Source: an uncultured Tateyamaria sp. (GTDB taxonomy: Bacteria > Pseudomonadota > Alphaproteobacteria > Rhodobacterales > Rhodobacteraceae). From it: a DNA stretch of 64,000 nucleotides. The DNA lies in assembly GCF_947503385.1 (NCBI RefSeq), contig NZ_CANNDO010000005.1:186001-250000 (forward strand). Reading direction: 5' to 3'. Under the pieces are notes generated by a model. That model had not been told where the DNA came from. It made no database searches and was given only the letters and a program-made list of their open reading frames with translations. The position numbers and the translations under genes are program-made. Numbering within the stretch: the first letter of the stretch is position 1; the number at the start of each line of letters is the position of its first letter. Shown here one piece after another: positions 19,986 to 29,258 of the stretch.

Positions 19986-20685
19986 CCTGCTGACGCTTAC
20001 GTCTCTGGATGCGCATTACGGCGACTTTCAAGCGCTTTACGGCCTTGATCTGTCGGTGTCCGAGGGCGAGGTGATCGCTATCATCGGGGCAAACGGAGCG
20101 GGCAAGACGACATTGATGCGCTCAATCTCTGGCCTGCTGAAGAACCGTGCGGAGGCGGTGCACTATCGCGGCCAGCCCATTGGTGCGATGCGCGCGGATC
20201 AGGTCGCAGCCCTTGGCATCGCGCTGGTGCCCGAGGGGCGGCAACTGTTCCCGTCGCTGTCGGTCGAGGAAAACCTGCTGATCGGAGGCAAAACGGGGCG
20301 AAAGGGGCCGTGGTCGCTGGGCGCGGTCTATGACCTGTTCCCGATATTGCAGGAACGTCGCACGCAGGCCTCGACCTCGCTGTCGGGCGGGCAACAGCAG
20401 ATGGTGGCGATTGGCCGGGCGCTCATGGCGAACCCGGACCTGATCCTGTTTGACGAAATCAGCCTTGGTCTCGCCCCGGTGATCATCCGCCAGATTTACG
20501 AGGCGTTGCCGGGGATCGTGGGGCAGGGGATGACGGCGATGATCGTGGAACAGGACATCACCAAGGCGCTGTCGGTCTCGTCGCGCGTCTACTGTTTGCA
20601 GGAAGGGCGCGTGGCGCTGGAGGGGCGCACGGACGACGTGACACACGACCAGATCACGGCCGCCTATTTCGGGGTGGAAGCATGA
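19978..20685 (+). CDS. ABC transporter ATP-binding protein LivF-type
   Basis: Second ATPase of the importer, 235 residues, with Walker A GANGAGKTT, signature LSGGQQQM and Walker B LILFDEISLGL. The start at 19978 (MSDLLTLTSLDAHYGDFQ) is the normal LivF beginning and overlaps livG. It overlaps the following permease gene by 4 nt. Confidence 0.93.
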   Translation: MSDLLTLTSLDAHYGDFQALYGLDLSVSEGEVIAIIGANGAGKTTLMRSISGLLKNRAEAVHYRGQPIGAMRADQVAALGIALVPEGRQLFPSLSVEENLLIGGKTGRKGPWSLGAVYDLFPILQERRTQASTSLSGGQQQMVAIGRALMANPDLILFDEISLGLAPVIIRQIYEALPGIVGQGMTAMIVEQDITKALSVSSRVYCLQEGRVALEGRTDDVTHDQITAAYFGVEA

Positions 20686-21548
20686 TCGAGTGGAGCGGAG
20701 CCATCGTCCAAGGCGTGCTGCTGGGCGGGCTCTACGCGCTTTTTGCCGCCGGTCTGTCGCTGATCTTTGGCGTGATGCGTCTGGTCAACATTGCCCATGG
20801 CGACCTGATCATCCTTGCCGCCTATCTGGGCCTCAGCACCACGGTGATGCTGGGTGTGCATCCGTTTGTGGCGCTGCTGATCGTCATGCCGGTGATGGCT
20901 GGCATTGGCTATGTGCTGCAACGGGGTGTGCTGAACCGAACGCTTGGGCCGGACATTCTGCCGCCGCTTCTGGTCACCTTTGGCTTGTCCGTCATCATTC
21001 AGAACGCTCTTTTGGAGACCTACACCGCCGATCCGCGCAAGCTGTCGGGCGGGGCGATTGATACAGCGAGCCTTGATCTGGGGGGCATCACGGTTGGTGT
21101 GCTGCCGCTGGTGACCTTTGGCATCGCAGTGGCTGTGATTGCTGGCTTGCAGTTCGTGTTCTACCGCACGGCGCTGGGCCGCGGGTTCCGCGCGGTGAGC
21201 GACAATCAGGACATCGCGCAACTGATGGGACTGAACAAGGCGCATGTCTTTGGCGTCGCCATGGCGCTGGCGCTGGCGGTTGTGGCCATTGCCGGGGTGC
21301 TCTTGGGGATGCGGACCAGCTTTGATCCCGCCATCGGTGGGGGACGTTTGATCTTTGGGTTCGAGGCGGTGATCATCGGAGGGCTTGGCAACCTTTGGGG
21401 CACGCTTGCGGGGGGTGTGATCCTCGGGGTCGCGCAGACCATCGGGGCCAAGATCGACCCGGGGTTCCAGATCCTCGCCGGGCATATTGCCTTTCTCGTC
21501 GTTCTGGCCGTGCGTCCCAATGGCCTGTTCCCGAGGGTCGCGCATTGA
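20682..21548 (+). CDS. Branched-chain amino acid-type ABC permease LivH
   Basis: A 288-residue inner-membrane permease with about eight hydrophobic segments. It has the conserved LivH pattern GLYALFAAGLSLIFGVMRLV near the N-terminus, and the EAA-like loop GFEAVIIGGLGNLWGTLAGG that docks to the ATPases. It overlaps both neighbours by 4 nt, indicating strict co-translation. Confidence 0.93.
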   Translation: MIEWSGAIVQGVLLGGLYALFAAGLSLIFGVMRLVNIAHGDLIILAAYLGLSTTVMLGVHPFVALLIVMPVMAGIGYVLQRGVLNRTLGPDILPPLLVTFGLSVIIQNALLETYTADPRKLSGGAIDTASLDLGGITVGVLPLVTFGIAVAVIAGLQFVFYRTALGRGFRAVSDNQDIAQLMGLNKAHVFGVAMALALAVVAIAGVLLGMRTSFDPAIGGGRLIFGFEAVIIGGLGNLWGTLAGGVILGVAQTIGAKIDPGFQILAGHIAFLVVLAVRPNGLFPRVAH

Positions 21549-22555
21549 GCGGGCCGACCGTCAGCCGCTCTACCCGCGCCAGCCGCGTGGCCATGATCAT
21601 TGGCTTTGTGGGTCTGATTGTGTTGATCGCAGCACCGTGGTGGGCGGGCCGTGCCGATCTGCGCCTGATGGGCGAGATCTACCTGTATCTCTCTCTCGCG
21701 TGCCTGTGGAACCTGATGGCGGGTTACGCTGGCCTCGTGTCGGTGGGCCAACAGGCCTATGTGGGCTTTGGCGGCTACATGCTCTTTGCGCTCAGCATCT
21801 TTGGCGGGCTCAACCCGGTGGTCGCCATCTTGCTGGGCGGGGTGCTTGCCGCGATCATCTCGGTCCCCGTCGCCGCCCTGATGTTCCGCCTCAAAGGGGC
21901 CTATTTCGCCATTGGCACCTGGGTCATGGCCGAGGTGTTCCGCCTGAGTTTCGCGCAAATCCAGCCGCTTGGTGGCGGGTCGGGCACATCGCTGCCTGTC
22001 GCCATCGTCAAGGAACTGGGTGCCAAGAAAGCCGCGCGCGAGGCGACCAGCTATTGGCTGGCGCTGGGTGCGGCGGTGGCTGTGCTGCTGGCGGTCTACC
22101 TGCTGCTCCGCTCGCGCCGTGGGCTTGCCCTGACCGCGATCCGGGACAGCGAGGTCGCCGCCTCCGGGCTTGGCATCGACATCTGGCGGACCAAGCTGGA
22201 AGTTTACGTGGTCACCTCCGCCTTTACCGCGATCATCGGCGGACTGATCTTTCTGCAAAAGCTGCGCATCTCACCCGACGCCGCCTTTTCCGTCAACGAT
22301 TGGACGGCTTTTGTGATCTTTATCGTGGTGATCGGCGGCATTGGCACGCTCGAAGGGCCTATCATCGGCACGCTGCTCTTCTTTGCCCTGCGCGAAGTGC
22401 TGGCGGATTTCGGAACGATCTACCTGATGGTGCTGGGTGCTGTGGCCATCGTCGTGATGCTCAAGGCGCCCAAGGGCGTCTGGGGGCTGATCCGCGAACG
22501 CTTTGATCTGGAACTGTTCCCCCTCAGCTACCGTGTACGCACAAAGGACGACTGA
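21545..22555 (+). CDS. Branched-chain amino acid-type ABC permease LivM (TTG start)
   Basis: Second permease, 336 residues, with LivM motifs AGLVSVGQQAYVGFGGY, KGAYFAIGTWVMAEV and VVIGGIGTLEGPIIGTLL. No ATG fits near the livH end. The best start is TTG at 21545, which overlaps the livH stop as TTGA and matches the overlap style of this operon; the first in-frame ATG at 21593 would remove the N-terminal cytoplasmic stretch. Confidence 0.9.
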   Translation: MSGPTVSRSTRASRVAMIIGFVGLIVLIAAPWWAGRADLRLMGEIYLYLSLACLWNLMAGYAGLVSVGQQAYVGFGGYMLFALSIFGGLNPVVAILLGGVLAAIISVPVAALMFRLKGAYFAIGTWVMAEVFRLSFAQIQPLGGGSGTSLPVAIVKELGAKKAAREATSYWLALGAAVAVLLAVYLLLRSRRGLALTAIRDSEVAASGLGIDIWRTKLEVYVVTSAFTAIIGGLIFLQKLRISPDAAFSVNDWTAFVIFIVVIGGIGTLEGPIIGTLLFFALREVLADFGTIYLMVLGAVAIVVMLKAPKGVWGLIRERFDLELFPLSYRVRTKDD

Positions 22556-22556
22556 C

Positions 22557-23489
22557 ATGGCCAAACAGAACAAAACGATTATCACCTGCGCCGTCACCGG
22601 GTCGATCCACACGCCCACGATGTCCGATCACCTGCCGGTCACGCAGGACGAGATTGCGCGCCAATCCATCGAGGCGGCAGAGGCGGGCGCGTCGATCCTG
22701 CATATCCATACGCGCGATCCTGAGGATGGACGCCCTTCGGTCGATCCCGATCACTACACGCCGATCTTGGGCCGGGTGAAGCAATCCACCGACGCCGTGA
22801 TCAACATCACCACGGGCGGCGCGCCCACTATGCTGATCGCCGACCGGATCAAGGCCGCTGAACGGTTCGCGCCCGAGATGTGTTCGCTGAACATGGGGTC
22901 GCTCAACTTTGCCTTTCACCCGCTGGCGGGGCGCTATGACAGTTTCAAACATGACTGGGAAAAGGCTTACATCGAAGGGTCCGAGGCCAACATCTTTCGC
23001 AACACCTTTGCCGATATCCGGCAGGCGGCGGAAACGCTGGGGCCGCTGGGTATCAAGTTCGAGCATGAATGCTACGATGTCGGCCATCTCTACAATCTGA
23101 AATTCTGCATGGATGCGGGCATGTTCAAGGCACCGGTGTTCCTGCAATTCGTGTTCGGTATCCTTGGCGGGATTGGGGCGGACATCGACAACCTCATCTT
23201 CATGAAGCGCACGGCAGACCGGCTCTTTGGCGACGATTACCGCTGGTCCGTGCTGGGGGCAGGCAATGCACAAATGCCGCTGGCCACAACAGCGAGCCAG
23301 ATGGGCGGCAACGTACGCGTCGGTATGGAAGACAGCCTGTTCATCCGGCGCGGAGAACTGGCGACGTCCAACGCCCAGCAGGTGGCCAAGATCAAGCGCA
23401 TCGTCGAAGACCTCGGGTCTCAGGTCGCCACCCCGGATGAGGCGCGGGAAATCCTTGACCTCAAGGGCGGTGACCGGGTCAACTTCTGA
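22557..23489 (+). CDS. Beta-keto acid cleavage enzyme (BKACE, DUF849 family)
   Basis: A 310-residue zinc enzyme of the family typified by 3-keto-5-aminohexanoate cleavage enzyme, which condenses a beta-keto acid with acetyl-CoA to release acetoacetate and a new CoA thioester. The zinc-binding HIHTRD motif, NITTGG and SLNMGSLNF are present, and EHECYD lies mid-protein. The specificity of BKACE subfamilies depends on pocket residues that cannot be assigned here. Paired with the 3-hydroxy dehydrogenase at 17039, it suggests a route through a beta-keto acid. Confidence 0.9.
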   Translation: MAKQNKTIITCAVTGSIHTPTMSDHLPVTQDEIARQSIEAAEAGASILHIHTRDPEDGRPSVDPDHYTPILGRVKQSTDAVINITTGGAPTMLIADRIKAAERFAPEMCSLNMGSLNFAFHPLAGRYDSFKHDWEKAYIEGSEANIFRNTFADIRQAAETLGPLGIKFEHECYDVGHLYNLKFCMDAGMFKAPVFLQFVFGILGGIGADIDNLIFMKRTADRLFGDDYRWSVLGAGNAQMPLATTASQMGGNVRVGMEDSLFIRRGELATSNAQQVAKIKRIVEDLGSQVATPDEAREILDLKGGDRVNF

Positions 23490-23491
23490 CG

Positions 23492-25105
23492 ATGAACGTT
23501 CTGTGGATCATGGCCGACCAGCTGCGCTGGGATTACCTGAGCTGTTACGGTGCAAGCCACATCGACACGCCCAACCTCGACCGGCTGGCCGCCCGTGGCG
23601 TGCGGTTCAACAAGACCTACGTGCAGTCGCCCATTTGCGGGCCCAGCCGGATGAGTTTTTACACCGGGCGCTACGTGCGCAGCCATGGCGCGACGTGGAA
23701 CGGCTTTCCCTTGCGCGTGGGCGAAGCGACGCTGGGCGATCACCTGCGTCCACTGGGCGTCACCTGTGGGCTGGTGGGCAAGACGCACATGACCCCGGAT
23801 CGCGAGGGGATGGCCCGGCTGGGCCTGTCACCCGACACCGAGATTGGCGCGCGTGTCGCGGAATGCGGGTTCGATGTGTTTGTGCGGGACGATGGCACCA
23901 ACCACTCCGACTATCCCAACCGGCACGGCGCGGACTACGATGCCTATCTGCGATCGCACGGCATGGATGGGGACAACCCGTGGGAAGAGTGGGCGAACAC
24001 GGCGGAAGCTCCTGATGGGTCGCTGAAATCCGGGTGGCTGCTGGAAACGGCACCATTGCCCGCGCGGGTGCCAAAGGAACACTCAGAAACTGCATGGCTC
24101 ACCACGCGTGGCATCGAGTATATCGAGGCGCAAGGCGATGCGCCGTGGCTGTGCCACCTCAGCTATATCAAGCCGCATTGGCCCTACCTCGCCCCCGCGC
24201 CCTACAACGACATGTACAGCGCCGGGGACTTGCCGCCGGTGAACCGGCGCGATGGCGAACATAAACACCCCTTGATGCAGGCTTGGGCCGACACGCGCAT
24301 CTGCCGCAGTTTTGCCCGCAAGGACGTGCGCGACGTCGTTGCACCTGTTTACATGGGGCTGATCAAGGAACTGGACGACAACCTCGGGCGGCTGTTTGAT
24401 TACCTCGAAACCAGCGGGCGGATGGACGACACGATGGTCGTATTCTGCTCGGATCACGGCGACAACATGGGGGACCATGATCTGGGTGAAAAGGACCTCT
24501 TCTACGATTGTTCCGCCCGCATTCCGCTGATTGTCTACGACCCGCGGGCGCAGGCGGACGCGACGCGCGGCACTGTCAGTGATGCATTGGTCGAAGGGAT
24601 CGACCTCGCCCCGACCTTTGTTGATTTCTTTGGTGGCACGGCGCAGCCGCATGTCATGGAAGGCCGTGAGCTGACACCACTCCTGCACGGGCAGGATGTC
24701 GAATGGCGCGATCACTGCATCTCGGAATACGACTATGCCACCCGCGACGCCCGCCGTGCAGTCGGCGTGGATCAGAACGACGCGCGCATGGTGATGGTCT
24801 TTGACGGACGATGGAAATATGTGCACGTCGAGACGATGCGCCCCATGCTGTTCGACCTCGAAACGGACCCGGACGAGTTGCACGATCTGGGCGCCGACCC
24901 CGACCATGCGGATCATGTCGCGCGCCTGCGCGATCTGCATTTCGACTGGGCGCGGCAACACCACAACCGCACCACACGCGACGCCGCAACAATCGAGCGG
25001 ATGACAGACAATCGCGAACCGCCGGGCATCATCATCGCGTACTGGGATGAGGACGATCTGGCCCGCGACGGCAGGCCGATGCCCGCGCATATCAGGGATG
25101 CCTAG
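23492..25105 (+). CDS. Sulfatase / phosphonate monoester hydrolase family enzyme
   Basis: A 537-residue alkaline-phosphatase-superfamily hydrolase. It begins MNVLWIMADQLRWDYLSCYG with the metal-binding Asp, and carries the CGPSR motif (CxPxR), whose Cys would be converted to formylglycine. Later it has CSDHGDNMGDH with further metal ligands. No signal peptide is seen, so it acts in the cytoplasm on imported substrates. Sulfate esters, phosphonate monoesters and phosphodiesters are all possible. It starts 2 nt after the BKACE stop. Confidence 0.88.
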   Translation: MNVLWIMADQLRWDYLSCYGASHIDTPNLDRLAARGVRFNKTYVQSPICGPSRMSFYTGRYVRSHGATWNGFPLRVGEATLGDHLRPLGVTCGLVGKTHMTPDREGMARLGLSPDTEIGARVAECGFDVFVRDDGTNHSDYPNRHGADYDAYLRSHGMDGDNPWEEWANTAEAPDGSLKSGWLLETAPLPARVPKEHSETAWLTTRGIEYIEAQGDAPWLCHLSYIKPHWPYLAPAPYNDMYSAGDLPPVNRRDGEHKHPLMQAWADTRICRSFARKDVRDVVAPVYMGLIKELDDNLGRLFDYLETSGRMDDTMVVFCSDHGDNMGDHDLGEKDLFYDCSARIPLIVYDPRAQADATRGTVSDALVEGIDLAPTFVDFFGGTAQPHVMEGRELTPLLHGQDVEWRDHCISEYDYATRDARRAVGVDQNDARMVMVFDGRWKYVHVETMRPMLFDLETDPDELHDLGADPDHADHVARLRDLHFDWARQHHNRTTRDAATIERMTDNREPPGIIIAYWDEDDLARDGRPMPAHIRDA

Positions 25106-25129
25106 CGACTTTTTGGGGAGGAGAAGACC

Positions 25130-26896
25130 ATGGCAGAAATCACGACGGACGTGCTGATCATCGGCACCGGACCGGCAGGCGCGTCCACGGCGGCCCTGCT
25201 GGCCAGCTACGGGATCGAAACGATGGTCGTGAACCGCTATCGCTGGCTGGCCAACACACCGCGCGCGCACATCACCAACCAGCGCACTATGGAGGTGCTG
25301 CGCGATCTGGGACCTGAGGTCGAGGCAGAGGCGTATATGCACGCAACCGAACAGGACCTGATGGGCGAGAATGTCTTTTGCGAGAGCCTTGCCGGTGAAG
25401 AAATTGGGCGGATGAAAAGCTGGGGCAAACACCCCATGTCGCGTGCTGCCCATCAACTCGCCAGTCCCTGCCACATGAACGATCTGCCCCAAACCTTTAT
25501 GGAGCCGATCCTGTTCTCCACCGCCTGCAAACGCGGCGCGCAGGGACGCCTGTCGACCGAATACCTGTCGCATGTGCAGGACGAAGACGGCGTGACAACA
25601 ACGCTGCTGGACCGTTTGTCAGGGCGCGAATTCGAAGTGCGGTCCAAGTACCTCGTCGGCGCGGACGGGGGCAATTCGCTGGTGGCCGAACACATCGATA
25701 CGCCCATTGAGGGCAAGATGGGTGTGGGCGGGTCCATGAACATCTTGTTTCGCGCCGATCTTAGCAAATACGTCGCGCACCGCCCCTCGGTCCTTTATTG
25801 GGTGATGCAACCGGGCGCGGATGTGGGCGGAATCGGCATGGGCCTTGTCCGCATGATCCGGCCTTGGAACGAATGGCTGATCGTTTGGGGCTATGACATC
25901 ACCGAACCAGCGCCGCAGGTGGACGAAGCCTTTGCCACCGGTGTTGCACGGCAACTGGTGGGCGATCCCGAGCTTGAGATCGAGCTGATTTCGGCCAATA
26001 CGTGGACGGTCAACGACGCCTACGCCACCTATCTGCAAAAGGACCGCGTGTTCATCATGGGCGACGCCGCCCACCGGCACCCGCCGTCGAATGGGCTGGG
26101 GTCGAACACGTCTATTCAGGACGGCTTTAATCTCGCGTGGAAACTGGCGGCGGTGATCAAGGGGCACGCGGGGGCGGCCCTTCTTGACAGCTACACTGCC
26201 GAACGCGCGCCCATTGCCAAACAGATCGTCACCCGCGCCAACCAGTCCATCGGTGAATTCGGTCCGATCTTCGAAGCGCTTGGCATGACCGGGGGTACGG
26301 ATATCGACAAGATTCAGGCCAACATGGATGCCCGCTGTGATGCGTCACCAGAAGGAGAGGCGCAGCGCGCCGCCTTGCGTGCTGCGATTGCATTCAAAAA
26401 GTACGAATTCGACGCCCACGGGGTTGAGATGAACCAGCGTTACGTGTCCGGGGCCGTGGTGGCGGACGGCCAGCCTGTGCCGACCTTTGATCGCGATGTC
26501 GAGCTGTTCTATCAGCCTACAACGTCGCCCGGCGCGCGTTTGCCTCATGCGTGGGTGTTTGACCGGGACACGGGCGCGCAGGTGTCGACGCTGGACCTGT
26601 GTGGACGCGGGGCTTTTGCATTGCTGACCGGTATCGGCGGAGAGGCGTGGTGCACCGCGGCAACCGACTTGGCAGATGAGATCGGGGTCGCGCTGCGATG
26701 CCACGTGATCGGTCCGCGCAAGGCCTACGTGGATCATGGCGGCGACTGGGCGCAGGTGTCAGAGGTGTCGGATACGGGCTGCGTTCTGGTCCGCCCCGAT
26801 CACCACGTTGTTTGGCGTGCGCACAACATGGCGGACGATCCCGCTGCGGCATTGAGGCAGGTGATGGATCAGGTGTTGGCGCGCGGCGCGGGGTGA
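25130..26896 (+). CDS. FAD-dependent aromatic hydroxylase (PheA/TfdB family)
   Basis: A 588-residue flavoprotein monooxygenase. It has the N-terminal GTGPAGAS dinucleotide motif, the conserved FMGDAAHRHPPSNGLGSN segment (flavin-contacting GD motif) and a C-terminal thioredoxin-like extension, matching phenol or 2,4-dichlorophenol hydroxylases. It would use NAD(P)H and O2 to hydroxylate a phenolic ring. The ATG follows GGGGAGGAG. It is the last gene of the operon and makes an aromatic substrate likely. Confidence 0.88.
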   Translation: MAEITTDVLIIGTGPAGASTAALLASYGIETMVVNRYRWLANTPRAHITNQRTMEVLRDLGPEVEAEAYMHATEQDLMGENVFCESLAGEEIGRMKSWGKHPMSRAAHQLASPCHMNDLPQTFMEPILFSTACKRGAQGRLSTEYLSHVQDEDGVTTTLLDRLSGREFEVRSKYLVGADGGNSLVAEHIDTPIEGKMGVGGSMNILFRADLSKYVAHRPSVLYWVMQPGADVGGIGMGLVRMIRPWNEWLIVWGYDITEPAPQVDEAFATGVARQLVGDPELEIELISANTWTVNDAYATYLQKDRVFIMGDAAHRHPPSNGLGSNTSIQDGFNLAWKLAAVIKGHAGAALLDSYTAERAPIAKQIVTRANQSIGEFGPIFEALGMTGGTDIDKIQANMDARCDASPEGEAQRAALRAAIAFKKYEFDAHGVEMNQRYVSGAVVADGQPVPTFDRDVELFYQPTTSPGARLPHAWVFDRDTGAQVSTLDLCGRGAFALLTGIGGEAWCTAATDLADEIGVALRCHVIGPRKAYVDHGGDWAQVSEVSDTGCVLVRPDHHVVWRAHNMADDPAAALRQVMDQVLARGAG

Positions 26897-26955
26897 TTGC
26901 GCTGACCTGCGCGGGGTGTGTGTGCAGGACTGTGCCGCAGTTGTGCCAATGGACT

Positions 26956-27801
26956 TCAGTTGTATCCGCAGGCCCGCAGCAGCACCGTGGCAAAGTCCTG
27001 ACGGAAGGTGCGAATGGCGGAAAAGTTGGGGCCTTTGGAATGGTGGGCAAAAACGACGCGGGCCGCATCGTCTGATCCCAGCCAGCCGACATACCATCCT
27101 TCGAATTCTGCGGTGTACTGGACGCTTTGCACCCGTCCCGCGCCGGTCTTGCCATAGAGGGTTTGGGTGCCGAAGCGTCCTGTTTCTGCCGCACGGATCA
27201 ACCCGGACAGTGCGCTGTCGCTGACCGCCAGTTGCCCGGTCAGAAGGCGCTCAAGAAAACGCACCTGTTCGGTGATCGACAGGGCCAATGGCCCACCCAA
27301 CCAAAAGCCGTCGGAGCCATCCGGAGCGTCGGCGTTGCCGTAGTCCCAATTCGACAGAATATCGCGATAGGTCTGCGCACCCACCTCGATTGCAATATCC
27401 TGATAGTACCACAGGGCCGAGCGGCGGAATGCAGATTGCAGCGTCTGCCCCTGCCGCCATTCGCGCGGCCAATAGGCTGCGGCAGGGCGCCGGGCGCGAT
27501 CCCAGTCACGCCACGCCTCAAGGCCACCCGCCACTCCGGTTTCGAGCGCGATAAGCGTGTTGGGGATTTTGAATGTCGACCAAGGCGCGTGGCGCGTCTC
27601 AAGATCACTGTCGGCCAAGATGCATTGCGCCCCGGTGGTGAGGTCACGCGCGAGAAAGCTGGACTGCCTCTGGCCGATCTGATCGGCAAAGACTGCACGA
27701 TCAAGAACTGTATCCGCGACAGATGCACCGGCTAACGGGAAAGCCAAGCACAGGGCCAGACACGCGCGCCGCATCAATTGTGGTGCTGTCAGGTGAGCCA
27801 T
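26956..27801 (-). CDS. Class D (OXA-type) beta-lactamase
   Basis: A 281-residue serine beta-lactamase with the full class D motif set: the nucleophile/carbamate motif Ser75-Thr-Phe-Lys78, Ser128-Ala-Leu130 (usually SxV), Tyr154-Gly-Asn156, Lys218-Thr-Gly220, and the Trp in FWLGGPLALS that stabilises the carbamylated lysine. RRACLALCLAFPLAGASVA is a signal peptide, so it is periplasmic. The start is uncertain: ATG 27801 is used here, but ATG 27855 overlaps the AraC-type regulator stop (ATGA), and ATG 27774 would give a shorter signal. The WYYQ after the second motif resembles regulator-linked class D proteins. Confidence 0.9.
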   Translation of the reverse strand: MAHLTAPQLMRRACLALCLAFPLAGASVADTVLDRAVFADQIGQRQSSFLARDLTTGAQCILADSDLETRHAPWSTFKIPNTLIALETGVAGGLEAWRDWDRARRPAAAYWPREWRQGQTLQSAFRRSALWYYQDIAIEVGAQTYRDILSNWDYGNADAPDGSDGFWLGGPLALSITEQVRFLERLLTGQLAVSDSALSGLIRAAETGRFGTQTLYGKTGAGRVQSVQYTAEFEGWYVGWLGSDDAARVVFAHHSKGPNFSAIRTFRQDFATVLLRACGYN

Positions 27802-27851
27802 GGAACGTGTCCTGTCATTCGGTTGCTGGTCAATGCCGGTTGTGCCAACGG

Positions 27852-29066
27852 TCATTCCGCATCCGCGGCAACTGGGTGTGCCCTAGGAAACCGTGCGGGA
27901 TCGTGCCGCGCGTTTTTGTAAGCGGTGGGTGTCACCCCGGTGACCCGTTTGAAGGCGGAATAAAACGATGACCGCGAGTTGAACCCAACCTCATAGGCGA
28001 TGGCCAGAACAGTGGTCTCGCCTGCCTTGACCATCGGGATGGCTTCCTTGACCCGCCAATCGTTCACAAACTCAAAGAACGACTGGTGCAGATGTTGGTT
28101 CAGGGTCTGCGAAACATAGTTGAGCGACACGCCGACATGGGACGACAGCGTGCTGAGTGTCAGGTTGGGATCACGGTATAACTGGTCCTGTTGCATCGCG
28201 CGGATCAACTTGCGCGCGATGCGGCCTGCTTGGTCCGCTCCAAGCGCACTTTTTTCGTACTTCTTGTCGCAATGCGGTTCCGCCGCATCGAGGGTTTGCG
28301 TGGCATGATCCAGCTCGGGTGAGGGGCGCAGACCCCAGAGGGCCACCACCACAACCACCACCAAGACCAGAAAACTGTCCAGCAATGGGCCTACAGGGTC
28401 TTGCCCACCCAACAGAACCAGCGTTTCCCCGGCCATCGTCTGTAAGATGTAAAAGCCCATCGCAAAGGCCAGCACGGCAATCCATCGCTGCTCCATCCCT
28501 TCGGTGCTGGCGAAATGCTGCTTGAGACGTGCAATGTGCCGGGACTGCGTCTGTGCAATCCAGATCACGTAGACCGCCCACTGCAAAACCAATGCGATGG
28601 TCAACAGCGTGAGGCTGACCTGCAGGAACACCAGGCCTGGCGTATCTGTGGTGGCACCGGTGTACCACGCCTCGCGCGTTGCGGCAGGCATTGCCATGCC
28701 AATAACCGATACAAAGGCGGCCGTTGCAGGAAGGGCAACGTGGAACGCAGAGGCAGGGCCGCTGTCCGATGTTCCACGCGCGTCCAGCAATTCACGAACA
28801 TAAAGAAGGAACAGCGGCATAATGCAGAAGTTGACGACGAGGTTCAGAAAACCTGTTCCATCGCGCAGCCCCTGCGGCATCTGGGCGGTCAGAACAAAGG
28901 CGAGGCTGTCGACCTCGCTCAGCGCGAATGCGGCAAAGAACAGGGCGAGCGTGGTTCTCGACGGAATGCTGCGCCTTTGCGACCAGCACACCATCGCGGC
29001 GAGACTGGCAACCGCAAAGGTTGCGACCACCGACGCAATCAAAAGGTTTAAGGGGTCAAAAGACAT
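27852..29066 (-). CDS. Membrane-anchored AraC-family transcriptional regulator
   Basis: A 404-residue protein with about seven hydrophobic N-terminal segments (residues 10-245) and a C-terminal AraC DNA-binding domain (about 290-390; LTLSTLSSHVGVSLNYVSQT and EVGFNSRSSFYSAFKRVTGV). Fusions of this kind tie a membrane sensor directly to DNA binding. The ATG at 29066 gives MSFDPLNLLIASVV, beginning shortly before the first helix. It is directly upstream of, and overlaps, the longest version of the class D beta-lactamase gene, so it may sense envelope damage or a beta-lactam-like ligand (inference). Confidence 0.88.
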   Translation of the reverse strand: MSFDPLNLLIASVVATFAVASLAAMVCWSQRRSIPSRTTLALFFAAFALSEVDSLAFVLTAQMPQGLRDGTGFLNLVVNFCIMPLFLLYVRELLDARGTSDSGPASAFHVALPATAAFVSVIGMAMPAATREAWYTGATTDTPGLVFLQVSLTLLTIALVLQWAVYVIWIAQTQSRHIARLKQHFASTEGMEQRWIAVLAFAMGFYILQTMAGETLVLLGGQDPVGPLLDSFLVLVVVVVVALWGLRPSPELDHATQTLDAAEPHCDKKYEKSALGADQAGRIARKLIRAMQQDQLYRDPNLTLSTLSSHVGVSLNYVSQTLNQHLHQSFFEFVNDWRVKEAIPMVKAGETTVLAIAYEVGFNSRSSFYSAFKRVTGVTPTAYKNARHDPARFPRAHPVAADAE

Positions 29067-29220
29067 AATGGTTTCGGCCTGCGCTAGGGGGCGAATATGA
29101 CCACGTGCGTATCGCGAAGTCGGCTGCATCTCAACGCGTCGCCCGAAATTGTCTGTCCGGCCCGTTCGGGTCGGACAGTTTCTTCGGTGCTATCGGCGGG
29201 CGGTGGGCAGTATGCCATAT

Positions 29221-29258
29221 TGACAATCTAATTGTCATAATGACATCGTAAATGTCAT
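29221..29258. promoter_or_regulatory. Two tandem palindromic operators of the MarR regulator
   Basis: Two inverted repeats with similar arms: TGACAAT-CTA-ATTGTCA (29221-29237) and ATGACAT-CGTAA-ATGTCAT (29240-29258). Their centres lie 20 bp apart, about two helical turns, so two dimers could bind the same DNA face. The second overlaps the first possible ATG of the MarR gene, which fits autorepression. Both arms are perfect; the factor is inferred from position. Confidence 0.75.

Noticed and set aside
21206..22258. 350-codon minus-strand frame across livH-livM
   Set aside because: It runs antisense to two clear permease genes and has low-complexity Asp/Gly/His/Gln content typical of shadows.
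24083..25573. 496-codon minus-strand frame across the sulfatase and hydroxylase genes
   Set aside because: It is antisense to two well-supported genes and spans their junction; no domain is visible.
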